Assembly (NCBI GenBank): GCA_022495995.1
Contig: JAFEMH010000738.1
Location: 176,001 to 240,000, forward strand
Length of the DNA stretch: 64,000 nucleotides
Reading direction: 5' to 3'
Source of the DNA: Adenophora triphylla var. japonica
Lineage: Eukaryota; Streptophyta; Magnoliopsida; Asterales; Campanulaceae
Positions 1 through 11,779 of the stretch are shown in pieces. How positions within the stretch are numbered: the stretch's first letter is position 1; the number at the start of each line of letters is the position of its first letter. Both the position numbers and the translations under genes were made by a program. The notes under the pieces are model-generated. The model saw only the letters and a program-made list of their open reading frames with translations, ran no database searches and had not been told where the DNA came from.

Positions 1-284
1 GGTCACTTCCTCTCCCGGCACGCGATCCGGATTAGGACCCTTATCTTATCGGCAAGCCCACTTCTTTCATAAGTGACGTCGTCGAGGGGCTTCTGTAATT
101 ACCCCAATCTGGATCACTCGCTTTCAAACACAGGAAACACCGCGAGACTCATCCACTTGTCTCGGAGACCTCTCCCACTCAAAACCCTCTCAAGCCCCAC
201 CAAACCAAGGGAGGAGCCCTCACAGGATAAAAAGGGACAAAAAGGACCTTTCGGGAATTTTCGGGAAGCTGGAAAAGCAATATA

Positions 285-537
285 GGTCCGTACGGACCTC
301 TTTGTTTCCATAATTACTTTTGAATCCCCTTAAAGTCCACAATATTCCCTCAAATCCCGGAGAAATGATTACCCTAAATACGGACTTGGTCCGTACGGAC
401 CTCTTTGCATGCAAGATGGCCCGTACGGACCTCTTTGCAAGTGGACATCATCATTTCCAGCATATTCACCATCATTGCATATTCCCTCAAATCGAGGAAA
501 ACCAAAATCTGGATAACCGAGGAGGTCCGTACGGACC
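285..537. repeat. four copies of palindrome GGTCCGTACGGACC
   Basis: Copies lie at 285-298, 388-401, 418-431 (third base changed) and 524-537. Each is followed by TCTTTG, so the repeated word is a 20-mer that is directional even though its core is palindromic. They sit 24-276 bp upstream of the TATA box at 561, within the U3 part of the LTR. A role as a dimeric factor site is inference. Confidence 0.9.
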
Positions 538-560
538 TCTTTGCACCAAATCTGAAGGAC

Positions 561-570
561 TATAAATAGA
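561..570 (+). promoter_or_regulatory. TATA box of the left-edge LTR
   Basis: TATAAATAGA is followed about 30 bp downstream by a pyrimidine-rich, ATG-free stretch typical of a transcription start in plant LTRs. The palindromes just upstream support U3 placement. Confidence 0.6.
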
Positions 571-1420
571 GGGCTCCCCCTCCTCATTTTCACACCTCCC
601 ACTTCTCTCTTCCTCCCTAAGCCTTCGGCTCCCCCTCTAAGACCTTTCGAGGCATTCCGGCCCCTTCGGATCCTTCCGAGGCCTTAGAGCCCCTCGAGGT
701 GCTCAGAAGCCTTTCGAGCGCTCCCGAGACGCTCCCGCGCTGCCCCGAGGCACTCTCGAGGTACTCTGAGGCCCCTCGTGGTACTCCGAGGCCTTGCCTG
801 GTCTTTCCCACGGTGTCCGGCTCTTTCCGAGTCAAACCGGCGATCCCAAACCTTGCCGAACCTCTCGCCCGAATCCAACCAACGATTCCAACGCACGCCG
901 AACCTCTCGCCGACCGATCCCGACGATCCCCACGCACGCCGAACCTGCGCCCCAACGCGGCTACCTGCGGTTTCAACTCACGCCGAAACTGCGTCCGCGG
1001 ACAACCGGCATCCCCGAAGCAATCCGGAACGCTACTCCGACCTCAAACACTATTCCCCTGCGGAAGACAGACACGAACCAGCATTGGTAAGGCTTCCTTG
1101 CTATTCTATTTCAATACATTTCAATACAATGTAGACATCCGATACTGACATGCATTTTTAAAAGCACACACACACACACACAACTTTTTAAAGGATATTA
1201 GGGGTATCCGAAAGACTCGTTTTACGAGGCTACTCGGGTGAGCTCTAATATTCTAATATTCTCTTCTAGGAGTCATCTGACCTCCGAACTCAAAATCTCA
1301 TCACACAAAAACAGTTTAAAATTTATCTTTAAACTGATGCCCTTTTTCAATGTTTTGGGCTTAATAAAAACGGCGTGGCGACTCTACAAAATGCGAAAGC
1401 AAAACGGCGAGACACCTCCA

Positions 1421-1855
1421 ACGCGAAAGAATGCCAGATGCCGGGGCCGCGAGGCCTTCTCGGATCCGGGTAATTTCACCTTCCACTTCGATCGACAACT
1501 CAGGCGGGATCACCGTAGGTGCTTGGCCCATCTTTTTTAACCTCTCATTGTTCGCGAGAACCTTCATCATATAGGCGTTCTCCTTCCTTAACTTCTCAGC
1601 TTCGGCCCTAGCACTCTGGGTTTTAGACGGAACGGGATCCTGATCTACGGCTTTTTCTTTGTTTCTCGCTTCTCTTTCTCTTTCTTCTCGCCTCCTGGTG
1701 CTCCTGATTGCCGAATCGGTATCTGTAGTATGGACCTCGCCTTCCCGGGCAGTTCCTGATCTCGCCCCTCGAGTATCCTTGCGATTAGGCGTCTCCAACT
1801 CCAGATTGCGGGTATCCTTCGTCTGGGCGTTCTTATCTTGAACCATTACAGGCAC
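1421..1855 (-). pseudogene. gag N-terminal fragment of a Ty3/gypsy (Tat-like) element
   Basis: An open frame read on the minus strand from 1855 encodes a charged region (many R, E, D) followed by a heptad-like stretch with ARAEAEKLRKENAYMMKVL, then a P-rich segment. This fits the N-terminal coiled-coil region of Tat-type Gag. It follows an LTR-like leader of the same orientation (1856-2831). The match stops at about 1421, exactly where the oppositely oriented LTR ends, so the gag was probably interrupted by that insertion. The core Gag domain and zinc knuckle are absent. Assignment rests on composition and position only. Confidence 0.4.
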
Positions 1856-2831
1856 TTTACGGGCTTAACAATGATCATAAACCACTACCCAATAACCTTT
1901 TTCCAAAGTAACCAACCTGAAACACACTTTTTGTACTAACACCAATGGATTGAGCCACAAAACATCAACCTCAACAACTGAAAATATCGGTGCTCTTCCA
2001 ACAATCCACAAACCTTTGAACCGTCATACAAGAAGGAAGATTTCGTGTCCGACAACGGAACCAGTGATGCTACCATGAGAAATCTTGGTTGCGCGGGGTG
2101 AAGTGGCAATGGATACTTCGACAGCTTCCTCCTTGACAGCTCGTCTACACACAAGAAACACACGTGAACTAGGCCGGGGTGTCTCGGCGTACCTCCGGCG
2201 TGAGAATAAGGTTAGATGGACAAGGAAGAGAGTACAACAAATGGAGGTTTTGAGAGAGAAGGTAGGGAGAGAGATCTTACCATACAATGAGCACTATTCA
2301 CCCTTTATATACTTTCACAAGCCCCATGTGCCTTGCACATGGGGGGACACTTGTCAATCATCCAAAGGAGGTCTCTCAACCAACCTCAACTTAGTGGGAT
2401 TTCACTATTCACCTTGTCACATCAATCATCCATCACAAGTATTTAGGGTTAGGGGCGTAGGCGACAATCAACGTAACATCCTGGTAACGCCCTAAGTTCC
2501 ATGTCGCTCTGGCGACAACCTAACTATAGGCGACATCAACTGTCATGTCGCCCTGACCTAGGTAGCCCGCGAGCAACGTACTCCTCTTACTTATCAGGCG
2601 AGCATGAGCTCGGCCATGTCTTTCGCATGCCCCCATTGCCCCTAAAATCTGTATCCCCACGTCCCTTCTCGCCGGGGCCTATTTAAATAGCTCCAAGGAG
2701 CCTATTCCTTTTATGTCGCTGCCAGGGCAAATTTCCTTGGGCGGCCCAAGCCCAGTGGGCCTGGACCTTAATTAGCTATTGGGCCTGGTTTCTTATTATT
2801 AGGGCCCAATGTATTTTATAGGATCGTATCA
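1856..2831 (-). mobile_element. LTR and leader of a minus-strand gypsy-type element
   Basis: The right boundary is at the CA of CGTATCA (2831). Beyond it the RNase H remnant shared by the tandem units resumes. Read on the minus strand the element begins TGATACGATCC. A TATA box (TATATAAAGGG on the minus strand, 2302-2312) has alternating GGCGACA/TGTCGCC words upstream of it (about 2460-2553), including an inverted pair at 2530-2553. The leader runs to the gag fragment. I could not locate the exact U5 end or primer site. Confidence 0.5.
2302..2312 (-). promoter_or_regulatory. TATA box of minus-strand LTR
   Basis: The plus strand reads CCCTTTATATA, so the minus strand reads TATATAAAGGG. It lies 150-250 bp downstream, in the element's sense, of the GGCGACA/TGTCGCC words. 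Confidence 0.5.
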
Positions 2832-3500
2832 CTTTTATTATAAGCTTGATGATAGTATTGACACATTCCGGTAATCTATGCAGGCAATTTTATCTCGACA
2901 TTCACCCTATTTATTCGATATGGATCTAAGGCAAAAATTGACACCAACTTTGTAAAGAAAGAGACTACTATTGAAAGCTTAGTTAATTCAAGTTGGAAAA
3001 TGAGTCTTTAAGCCAAGGAGTCTGATGAATTCCATATTATATCTGACTAACTGTGTGACCCTTTGAGGGTGATAACAGACGAAATTCAAGGAGTGCATGG
3101 AAACAATGGCAGAAATCATGTGGTCGATCTCTACCAGAGCTTAAATACGTAAAGTTTAATATGGATGGATCTTTGAGGGGCTGACCATGGTGTGCAGGTA
3201 TTGGAGGAGTATTGAGGATAGAAAATGGGAATGTAGCTCATTTTATGGCCCTCCAAAGCTTGAATACGTAAACTTTTTTTTTTGTTTTTTTGAAAGAGAA
3301 TACGTAAACTTTAATAGCCTCAAATGTTGTTGATTTATACCTGCTAAACATGCTCTGATAATATTTGCGAAGTCAGATTGGAGGGATGAATTTTTTTGGT
3401 TATTGAATCAAATTCAATGGGTACATTATCTTGCTGAGACTCTGATCAAACTGGTTCTCGGATACATATAGCTGTTCTTAGGTTCGTATTGCAACATGGG
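2832..3500 (+). pseudogene. RNase H-like (LINE-type) remnant, copy 1
   Basis: Around 3148-3250 the plus strand reads as VKFNMDGS, a stop, then PWCAGIGGVLRIENGN, the signature start of the RNase H (RVT_3) domain at the end of plant LINE-type reverse transcriptases. Upstream sequence at 2845-2990 is shared with the other copies at 5.5, 8.2, 9.96 and 13.25 kb. Multiple stops and frameshifts make it non-functional. It is the left part of the tandem unit that also carries LHCB. Confidence 0.55.
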
Positions 3501-3733
3501 GCGATATATCTTTCTGGGATGCTGCTAAGGACTTGAAAAACAAATATACAAGGTATGAGTTTCTTCCTCAACATGTTTATTGAAAATTTTCAATACTCCA
3601 TTTGAAAGCAGCACTGTTAATCATTTTGGGATGCAACTTCATTCATTCATTAAATATATTTAACGTACACGGTATGCTTGGGAAAATCATGTGCTAATAC
3701 AATGTTACAAACATTTCTTGTAAAACAAACCAC

Positions 3734-4543
3734 TCACTTTCCGGGAACAAAGTTGGTGGCAAAAGCCCAAGCATTGTTGTTTACCGGGTCAGCAAGATGG
3801 TCTGCAAGGTTCTCTAATGGTCCCTTTCCGGTCACTATGGCCTGAACAAAGAATCCGAACATTGAGAACATGGCTAGTCTTCCATTCTTCAGCTCCTTAA
3901 CCTTCAACTCAGCAAATGCCTCTGGGTCATCAGCCAAACCCAATGGGTCAAAGCTTCCGCCCGGGTACAATGGGTCAACAACCTCACCGAGTGGGCCACC
4001 TGCGATTCTGTATCCCTCAACGGCACCCATCAAGATAACTTGGGTTGCCCAGATTGCTAGAATGCTCTGTGCGTGGACCAAGCTGGGGTTACCCAAGTAG
4101 TCAAGACCACCCTCGCTAAAGATTTGGGCTCCAGCCTTGAACCAAACGGCCTCACCGAACTTTACACCGTTTCGGGATAGAAGCTCTGGGAAAACACACC
4201 CAAGAGCTCCAAGCATAGCCCACCTGGAGTGGATAACCTCGAGCTCACGGTTCTTTGAGAATGTCTCAGGATCAGCTGAGAGCCCAGCGGTGTCCCAGCC
4301 GTAGTCACCGGGGAATTCTCCGGTGAGGTATGATGGGGCCTCTCCGGAGAATGGGCCCAAGTACTTGACTCTGTCAGGGCCGTACCACGGGCTGCCGGAT
4401 GAAACAGTCTTGGCCTTGGCTGCGGTTTTACGCATGGTGACCTTGAATTCACCTGTGGTGGCCCCTGAGGTGGCCACGGTAGGGGCAGCCTTGACTGTCT
4501 TTCCGGCAAAAGTGGAGGACAGAGCCATTGTAGAAGCTGCCAT
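3734..4543 (-). CDS. LHCB1: chlorophyll a/b-binding protein of LHCII, type I (LHCB1)
   Basis: This encodes a major trimeric light-harvesting antenna protein of photosystem II, which binds chlorophylls a and b and xanthophylls in the thylakoid membrane. The frame is intact, intronless and 269 aa, normal for LHCB1. Residues 1-37 form a Ser/Ala/Thr-rich chloroplast transit peptide; the mature protein would start at RKT (38-40). The trimerisation motif WYGPDR is at 53-58. Helix B carries E102, H105 and R107; helix C carries Q168, E176 and R179; helix A carries E217, N220 and R222; Q234 and H249 follow. These match the LHCII pigment ligands and ion-pair residues at a constant offset of 37. A TATA box lies about 100 bp upstream with CCAAT and AAAAATCT elements behind it. 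This is the only complete LHCB copy in the window. Confidence 0.97.
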   Translation of the reverse strand: MAASTMALSSTFAGKTVKAAPTVATSGATTGEFKVTMRKTAAKAKTVSSGSPWYGPDRVKYLGPFSGEAPSYLTGEFPGDYGWDTAGLSADPETFSKNRELEVIHSRWAMLGALGCVFPELLSRNGVKFGEAVWFKAGAQIFSEGGLDYLGNPSLVHAQSILAIWATQVILMGAVEGYRIAGGPLGEVVDPLYPGGSFDPLGLADDPEAFAELKVKELKNGRLAMFSMFGFFVQAIVTGKGPLENLADHLADPVNNNAWAFATNFVPGK

Positions 4544-4640
4544 GGATATGTATTTGGAAGAAAGAGAGGTGGGTTCTTATTGGAAAAGGGAAAGAATTGG
4601 GATTAAAGGTGATGGTGGAAATTACTTTGATTCTTGGACT

Positions 4641-4740
4641 CTATATATAGGTGTCCAAAGAGATAGAAGTATATCTTGCAATATCTCTATCTCGTTTTCC
4701 ATTGGCCAAAGATAGTTTTGAGATTTTTTAGATTTGGCAG
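4641..4740 (-). promoter_or_regulatory. LHCB1 promoter: TATA, CCAAT and CCA1-type element
   Basis: On the minus strand the TATA box is CTATATATAG (4641-4650), about 98 bp before the ATG. CCAATGG lies at 4699-4705 and AAAAATCT at 4721-4728. AAAAATCT is the established CCA1-binding sequence of an Arabidopsis Lhcb1 promoter, so light and clock control is plausible. The same block, diverged, recurs at 11.78, 20.36 and 36.76 kb. Confidence 0.75.
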
Positions 4741-4851
4741 TATATAGTCTGCATATCTGTCTTTCCGGCAAAAGTGGGGACTTGTGAACCAATAAAACAT
4801 GTTGTCAAGATATTGGATCAATCTGGTTCACATATTCTCTTAAAAATCTTA

Positions 4852-4928
4852 CTGTCTCCGTGCCAAAATGAATAACGGTTTTTGTTCTTCAAGAACAAAA
4901 ATTTATATTCATTTTGGGACGGAATGAG
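4852..4928. mobile_element. Stowaway-like MITE
   Basis: The 77-bp element is flanked by TA on both sides. Its ends (CTGTCTCCGTGCCAAAATGA and the complement of TCATTTTGGGACGGAATGAG) form imperfect terminal inverted repeats of the Stowaway type. The middle is an inverted repeat around TGTTCTTCAAGAACA. It lies upstream of the intact LHCB1 promoter. Confidence 0.7.
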
Positions 4929-5379
4929 TATGTTCTTCTTAGTAGATAATTTACTCATGCTAGAACTTATTGTGGAAGCACACTGTAATTTGTACTTGTG
5001 AAGATTTTTCTCTTAAAGCCAGCTGTAAGCTTTCATTTTCATTTTTTTTCTCTTCGAGGAATGGATTAGGTAAATTAGACAATGGGTCCAAATCCAGCAG
5101 GAAGCATACTTTGGGATTACTGATGCAAGTGCATAGCCAACTTCAAAACATTACAAATAAAATTTAGCGCAAAACACAATTTCATCAAGTTACTCTGGAA
5201 CAATATGATACCAAAGTTGTTCTGGTTCCTTAAATGCATTTGATTGTTTGAAAATTAGCGCTCCAGGTTAATAATGAATTCAACAATTCATCATTAACAA
5301 CTTATCAAGCTAGGATGCAAGTTGTCCATGGATATCTTGAACAGTAAATTACTCCCTAAGAATTATCATCCTTTGAGCT

Positions 5380-6300
5380 CAAGTGAGCACCTAGGTTGAT
5401 GTTGTATTCATTTCCATATTCAAATTCGACTTTATTCTTGTATAAATGTCAGAGGATGGAAGTTAATAAGCCTGCGTTTATTATAAGCTTGATGATAGTA
5501 ATGGCACATTTTGATAATCTATGCAGGAAAATGTATCTATACATTCACCTTATTTGGTCGATATGGAAGGCAAGAAATGACTTCACCTTTGAAATGAATG
5601 AGACTACTATTGACCATATAGCTGAGTTAATTCAAGTTGGATAACATGAGTGTTCAAGCTGAGCAGTCTAATAAATGTCATTTCATATCTAACTAGTTGT
5701 GTGACCCTTGGAGGTGGAATAACAGACGGAACACAAAGGAGTGTGCATGGAAACAGATGGCGAAAATCCTGTGGTTGATCTCCATCAAAGCTTGAATGTG
5801 TAAAGTTTGATGTGGATGGATGTTCGAGGGGTAAACCATGGTGTCCAGGTATTGGTGGAGCATTGAGAACAGAAAATGGGATGTAGCTTATTTTATGGTC
5901 CAGCAAGGCTAATAAATTCAAATTTTGCTGAGTTATACCTCCTAAACAAGCTTTGTCAATTTTCACAAAGTCGGGTACAAAAAAGCTTGGTAATTGAACC
6001 AGATATAATGGTTGCATTATCTTGTGTGGAAAACTCAATCAAAGGCCTGTGGAAGTTGTGGGAAGTTTTAAACAAGATAGGCCTGTTCGTTAGTCAAAAT
6101 CAAGTCTATCCAACTCAAAGATGCCAAGATGTTGCAACAATATGGTGCTCGGATAGAAGAGATTTGTTTGTGGTGTGCTCAGACTCTGGGTTAACTGGTG
6201 CTCGGATAGAAGATATTTGTTTGTGGGGTGCTCAGACTCTGGGTTAACTGGTGTTCGGGTAGAGATTTCGTAGTTTGTCTTGCATTGTGTTCTAGTTGGG
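5380..6300 (+). pseudogene. RNase H-like (LINE-type) remnant, copy 2
   Basis: The frame at 5548-5643 reads HLIWSIWKARNDFTFE, the usual linker before the RNase H domain of plant LINE-type elements. About 5795-5880 reads VKFDVDGCSRGKPWCPGIGG. Frameshifts and stops separate the blocks. A 60-bp local tandem duplication (GGTGCTCGGATAGAAGA...) sits near 6150-6250. It is homologous to the copy at 2832 and lies downstream of the LHCB fragment at 6535. Confidence 0.6.
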
Positions 6301-6492
6301 ATGATATTTCTGGGGTGCTGCTATGTATTTAAATACAAGGATTCAATGTATGAGTTTCTTCTTCAACAAGTTTATTGACAAGTTTCAATACTCCATCAGA
6401 GACCAGCACAGTTAATCTTTTTGGAATCAACTTCATTCAATCAATCTGTTTAATGTACATGGTTTGAAACATCATGTGCACATACAATGTTA

Positions 6493-7020
<528 letters not shown>

Positions 7021-7100
7021 AACATGACATGTCACATGCCATTAATAAATGTCTATGTTATTGCGTAAAGACGTTGAGGATCCTAGTAGGTAATCTAGTA

Positions 7101-7313
7101 CGGATCTGGGCTCCTGCAGTTCGACCGTACAATCTCAATTTTATAATAGATGAGTTACATTGTATGTAGTATGAATTACATTTTATAGTATGTGTGTTAC
7201 ATTCGGCCAAAAAGTGTAAAAATGAGTTACATCTTTTGTTACAAAAAATTACATTTTATAATAATCAAAATTCGACTGCTATGTAGTCAGATTGCACAAA
7301 TGCCCAAATCCAT
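7101..7313. mobile_element. small non-coding MITE-like insertion
   Basis: The 213-bp element is flanked by CTAGTA at 7095-7100 and 7314-7319. The ends CGGATCTGGGC and (complement) ATGGATTTGGGC form imperfect inverted repeats, and the interior is AT-rich with repeated GTTACAT words. The flanking sequence matches an unoccupied-looking counterpart near 9515. The superfamily is not certain. Confidence 0.45.
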
Positions 7314-7319
7314 CTAGTA

Positions 7320-7911
7320 CTCTCTCCATTCCACTATTATTTTTTTACTTCTTTATGGTCATCCCATCAAAGAGAAACATTTTTCTTTTAAGCAACTGTT
7401 TACAATAAATTACCAAAAATAATAATCACCCTTAGTTTAAATTCATATATTGCCACCAGAATATCTTCACTCTTGTGTGGATATTCTGGCTTTGCTTTCA
7501 ATGAAACAGAGAATCAAATCATCTTTTCTTCTCATTTTTACACCTGGTTTGAACAAATTATATATTTGTGATAGTTTATTGACATGGAACTGCTCGGTGC
7601 AATGCGATGCAGTCTGTAGATTTAAATCACATCTGCCTTTTTGGGTAATGGATGTTCCAAACTTGTTCACCCATTTAATATCTACTGCACCCATAAAAGA
7701 AATATGCTTCAAATTTATACAGCTTTACCGCTGCGGCAACTATGCCGCTGCAGTGGATTTAAATTTGGTAATTTAAACCTTTAATGGATAGTAAAAACAG
7801 CAGTTTCTTAATTCAAACTGTCTTTGTCTTTTGAGAGATGAAATAAATTACTACTATCTGTCCCAAAATGTTGTCCCAAAAGGAATAATCTAAAAAATTT
7901 CAATACTACCT
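7320..7911. other. degraded tandem-unit flank, no gene
   Basis: Sequence at 7470-7600 (for example GAATCAAATCATCTTTTCTT) recurs at 9600-9690 and 12415-12520, so it belongs to the duplicated unit. The short ORFs here are not supported by any protein feature I recognise. Confidence 0.5.
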
Positions 7912-8018
7912 CTACCTCTGTCCCAATATGAATGACTTCAAAAATTTCAAATTTGCTCTTGATTGATCAAGAGCAAATTTGAAATTTTTTTTGGTCATTC
8001 ATTTTGTGACGGAAGGAG
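7912..8018. mobile_element. Stowaway-like MITE with hairpin core
   Basis: The ends CTACCTCTGTCCCAATATGA and (complement) CTCCTTCCGTCACAAAATGA are Stowaway-type. The centre CAAATTTGCTCTTGAT...AAGAGCAAATTTG pairs perfectly. A TA is present on the right side. Confidence 0.65.
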
Positions 8019-8104
8019 TACTATCAATTTAATCCCTGCACATCTAACCTCCACCAACTTAAAAAACACACCATTTAAAGTTAAATCTCTGCCTTATATC
8101 ATTC

Positions 8105-8205
8105 ACCAGGGGCAGGGGCAAAAATGGTTGCATAGGCTCGAGCATTATGGTTAACTGGATCAGCAATGTGAGGTTTTCCAATGGTCCCTTTCCTATCACA
8201 TATAA
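8105..8205 (-). pseudogene. LHCB C-terminal scrap
   Basis: About 100 bp match the 3' end of the divergent LHCB copy at 12738-12840 (ATTATGGTTAACTGGATCAGC shared) and encode remains of the LENL...[12 protein letters not shown] region on the minus strand. It ends abruptly in RNase H-remnant sequence. Confidence 0.65.
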
Positions 8206-8860
8206 TATTGATAATAGTAATGACACATTCTGATAATCTATGCAGGGAATTTATTTTTGACATTCACCTTTGAAAAGAAATAGACTACTATTTAACATAT
8301 AGCTGGTTTAATTCAAGTTGGATAGCATGAAAATTCAAGCCAAGGAGTCTGATAAATGTCATAGTATATCCAACTAGTTATGTGACCCTCGGAGGGGTAA
8401 TTACTGAGGAAACACAAGGAGTGCATGAAAACAAATGGCGGAAAAATGTGGATGGAACTTTGAGAGGTAAACCATGGTGTGCAGGTAATGGTTGAGTATT
8501 GAACACAGAAATTGGGAATGCACCTTATTTTATGGTTCAGCTGGGGTAAATTGATTCTAATGTTCCTGAGTTATTCCTGCCAAATAAGCTCTGAGAGAAG
8601 TCAGGTTGGAGGGGAAGAAAAAGCTTGGTAATTAAACAGATCCATTGGCTGTACTATCTTGGAGGAAAACTTATCTGCCATATTGTTGCAAGAGATTGGG
8701 ATGGATATAAGGGATTTGTTTAAGGGGTGCTGGGAGTGAACTGGGGCTCGTATACAGAGGATCGATCTGTTCTAAGGTTTGTCTTGCAATGTGTTCTTGT
8801 TGGTGTGATATTTAAGGGATCCTGCTAAAGACTGTAAATACGAAATACAATGTACGAGTT
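8206..8860 (+). pseudogene. RNase H-like (LINE-type) remnant, copy 3
   Basis: It shares the TTGATAATAGTAATGACACATTC block with the other copies and has a weak version of the GKPWCAG motif near 8468-8490. It is more eroded than copies 1 and 2. It sits 3' of the truncated LHCB at 8953, as in the other units. Confidence 0.5.
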
Positions 8861-8952
8861 TTGTTTATCGAAAAGTTTCAATCAATCTATTTCATTTACA
8901 TGCAACATCATGTGCTCATACAATGTTACAGATTTCTCGTCAAATAAATCGC

Positions 8953-9485
<533 letters not shown>

Positions 9486-10008
9486 AAAAACGTAGAGGAT
9501 CCTATTAGGTAATCTAGTTACCATATGTCGCATGTAGATGATTGTCCTTATGTACTCCATACATAGAACTTGGTTGTATGGTAGAGTTTTCTTCCCTCTC
9601 GTGTAGAAAATCAAATCATCTTTTCTTCTCAATTTTATTCCTGGTTTGAACAAATAATAGTTCGGGTTAATTTAGGGATGTGGAACTGCTGCAGCGACAA
9701 AGCTGTTGATGCATTATGGGTGCAAGTGTGAATTAGAACTTGTTATATGATAAAGGAGGATTTAGTAACTTCTTCTAAATTTGGACAGTCAATTTGGGTA
9801 AAATTTCAAATTTTAGACATTCATTTAGGGTCGGAAGTCATATATCCATTTGAACTTGTATGAATATAATTTGTTCAGTCAGAGGATGGGAGTTAATAAG
9901 CTCAATTTGCATGAAAACCCTTATCCATTATGATTTGATTAGGGTTTTATTATAAACTTGATGATAGTAATGTCACATTCCGATAATCAATGCAGGGAAT
10001 TTTATCTT
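9486..10008. other. tandem-unit flank followed by RNase H-like remnant (copy 4)
   Basis: Sequence at 9510-9690 is shared with 12290-12520. Sequence at 9940-10008 is shared with the start of the other RNase H-like remnants. No coding region is supported. Confidence 0.5.
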
Positions 10009-10292
10009 GATATTTACCCGATTTTTTTTTTTTTTCTTTTAAAAAGAAGGGGATCAACACATTTCACCGCTCCCCCCTTGATGCACTTCATAGAGGCGCC
10101 TAGCTATGCTAGGGAGGGCAATGTCATTCCCTCTAACCACTGGTGGGGGAATCGAACTCATGACCTCCATGTTGGAAGCCATGAACTCTAACCATCAGGC
10201 TAAGATCCGCCACTGTTTAATAGTAGTCTCTCTTTTCCAACAGTGAAGTCATTTCTTGCCTTCCATAGATCAAATCGGATATTTACCCGATT
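10009..10292 (-). mobile_element. tRNA-derived SINE with 15-bp target duplication
   Basis: GATATTTACCCGATT occurs at 10009-10023 and again at 10278-10292, as a long target duplication. On the minus strand the insert contains TAGCCTGATGGTTAGAGT (A-box-like) and GAGTTCGATTCCC (B-box) 35-40 bp apart, and ends in a poly(A) tail seen as T-run 10021-10035. This is SINE architecture. Its 5' end is extended by an inverted copy of the adjacent genomic DNA (see palindrome). Confidence 0.75.
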
Positions 10293-10361
10293 TGATCTAT
10301 GGAAGGCAAGAAATGACTTCACTGTTGGAAAAGAGAGACTACTATTAAACAGTGGCGGATC
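10204..10361. repeat. perfect 75-bp palindrome with 8-nt loop
   Basis: Arms 10204-10278 and 10287-10361 are exact reverse complements, separated by ATATTTAC. The left arm is the 5' extension of the SINE. The right arm is RNase H-remnant DNA plus the first 12 bp of the hAT-like element at 10350. I checked every base by eye. Confidence 0.95.
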
Positions 10362-11094
10362 CAGAAATATTTTCCAGTGGGCCAAATATTTTTTTGGCTT
10401 AATCAAACTAAATTTCAAACTAAATTTCAAAAATTTAATATAAATTTGATGAAAAATTATATTTTATTAATAAGTTTTTAATACAACAATTACTTGATAC
10501 CCTCTTAATAATTTCTTTTTTTTTTTTTTTGTCGAAAAACAAAAAGAACTACTCCCTCCATCACAAAAATGAATGTTTATTTTTTATTTAAGGAAAATTA
10601 TAAAAGTGTTTTTTTTCTTCTTAAATTTGATGATAAGATGCATGTATATAAATATTGTTGTTATCAACTTTTTAAACTTTTAGTTTTGCAATTATATAAT
10701 AAACAATGAAAAAATAATTTGTAAGAGTCATATAGAAACAAAGTTTTATGAAAAATAGACACTCAACATTTTTTAGAGAATAGATACGTAGTATTCATTT
10801 TTTGGTACGCTATGTATTATTTTTGGATCAAAGCAAATCAGATTTTTTTTTTTGATAATTAATATAGTAACAGAGGAATATGATTTTGGGATGAAAAAAA
10901 TGAATTAAAAAGAAGTATAAGGGGCTGAAAAAATGAATAGAAAATAAGTAAAAATGTTTTAATGGGCTTAGATGTTGACTTTCCAAAAAGCCTAACAAAT
11001 CTTTGTGTCAATGATACACAACATTAAATATATATTCTAAATTTTCTTGGTAATTTTTTCTTAAAAATCTCGTCCCTCCATAAAATAGCCACTG
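10350..11094. mobile_element. non-autonomous hAT-like element (745 bp)
   Basis: The ends are CAGTGGC... and ...GCCACTG (7-bp perfect terminal inverted repeat). The flanks are CTATTAAA (10342-10349) and CTATTGAA (11095-11102), an 8-bp target duplication with one mismatch, as expected for hAT. The target CTACTATTGAAC is intact in sister copies of the RNase H remnant. The interior is AT-rich with no ORF. Confidence 0.75.
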
Positions 11095-11779
11095 CTATTG
11101 AACAAATGGTTGCGTTTGTTTTTTTATTTTAAGCCTTATTTGCCTCTTAACACTTATTCATTAGAGGATTAGAGAAATAAGTGTGTTTGTTTTTTTTTTT
11201 GAAATAAGGATTGTTAGGCTCTTAAAGTCCTCTTAATTTTAAGTGGTTAAAATGTTGCTGAATTGCCTCTGAAAGCCTCTGAAAGCCACTGTTTCATATT
11301 TGGCTTTGGGTAATTTTTTTTAAACTGTTTACTGTTTCTAATGCATTTACAGTTTTTTTTTTTTTTTAATTTTTTTTTAACTGTTTCAGATAATGAATTC
11401 AGATACAAAATCAAACAACTTATCCAATTCAGAATTCAGTTTTCAGTTGCTGCCTCTTAATCATTCAGCCATTTTCAGAACTGAAATTCGATTTCAGCAC
11501 TTATCACTTAAAAAAAACAAAAACCCCCTTCAGGAGAAGAAAAGGAATGATAACTGAATCAGATTCAATGGTTGCGTTATCATTCATTATCTTCACAAAG
11601 TTTACCAAGATGTTGTAACAATATGGCAGATAAGGTTGGAAATCTTGGAGTGGATTGAAGGGATTTGTTTGTGGGGTCCTGGGACTCAAGAGTGAATGGG
11701 GACTCGTATACAGAGGATCGATCTGTTCTTAGGTTTGTCATGCAATGTGATCGAGTTTGGGTGACATCAGGGAATGTAT
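11095..11779. other. RNase H remnant tail with AT-rich insertion, no gene
   Basis: The remnant resumes at 11095 and again at about 11530-11770 (GGATCGATCTGTTCTTAGG, shared with 8755 and 13865). Between them, 11110-11520 is a low-complexity T-rich block not present in sister copies and probably another short insertion, but I could not define its ends. Confidence 0.4.

Larger units (their letters stand above)
1..1420 (+). mobile_element. Tat-type LTR, left part cut by window edge
   Basis: In plus-strand order this holds four 14-bp palindromes, a TATA box (561-570), a pyrimidine-rich leader, an (AC)n run near 1166-1181, the motif GACTCGTTTTACGAGGC (1214-1230) and a GGCGTGGCGACTC motif near 1371. 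The same landmarks, in the same order, occur in the LTRs at 38.1 and 56.0 kb read on the minus strand, which supports a related Tat/Ogre-lineage LTR. The likely LTR end is the CA at 1419-1420, where gag-like sequence of another element begins. No long credible reading frame exists: the ORFs between 600 and 1150 are low-complexity CpG-rich leader sequence. The left end, and hence any target duplication, lies outside the window. Confidence 0.6.

Noticed and set aside
617..1148. overlapping 100-150 aa ORFs on both strands near 0.6-1.1 kb
   Set aside because: CpG- and CT-rich LTR leader sequence with low-complexity repeats, mutually overlapping, no domain.
9958..10443. two 66-77 aa ORFs around 10.0-10.4 kb as one divergent gene pair
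   Set aside because: Near-identical proteins on opposite strands come from the 75-bp inverted repeat, not from genes.
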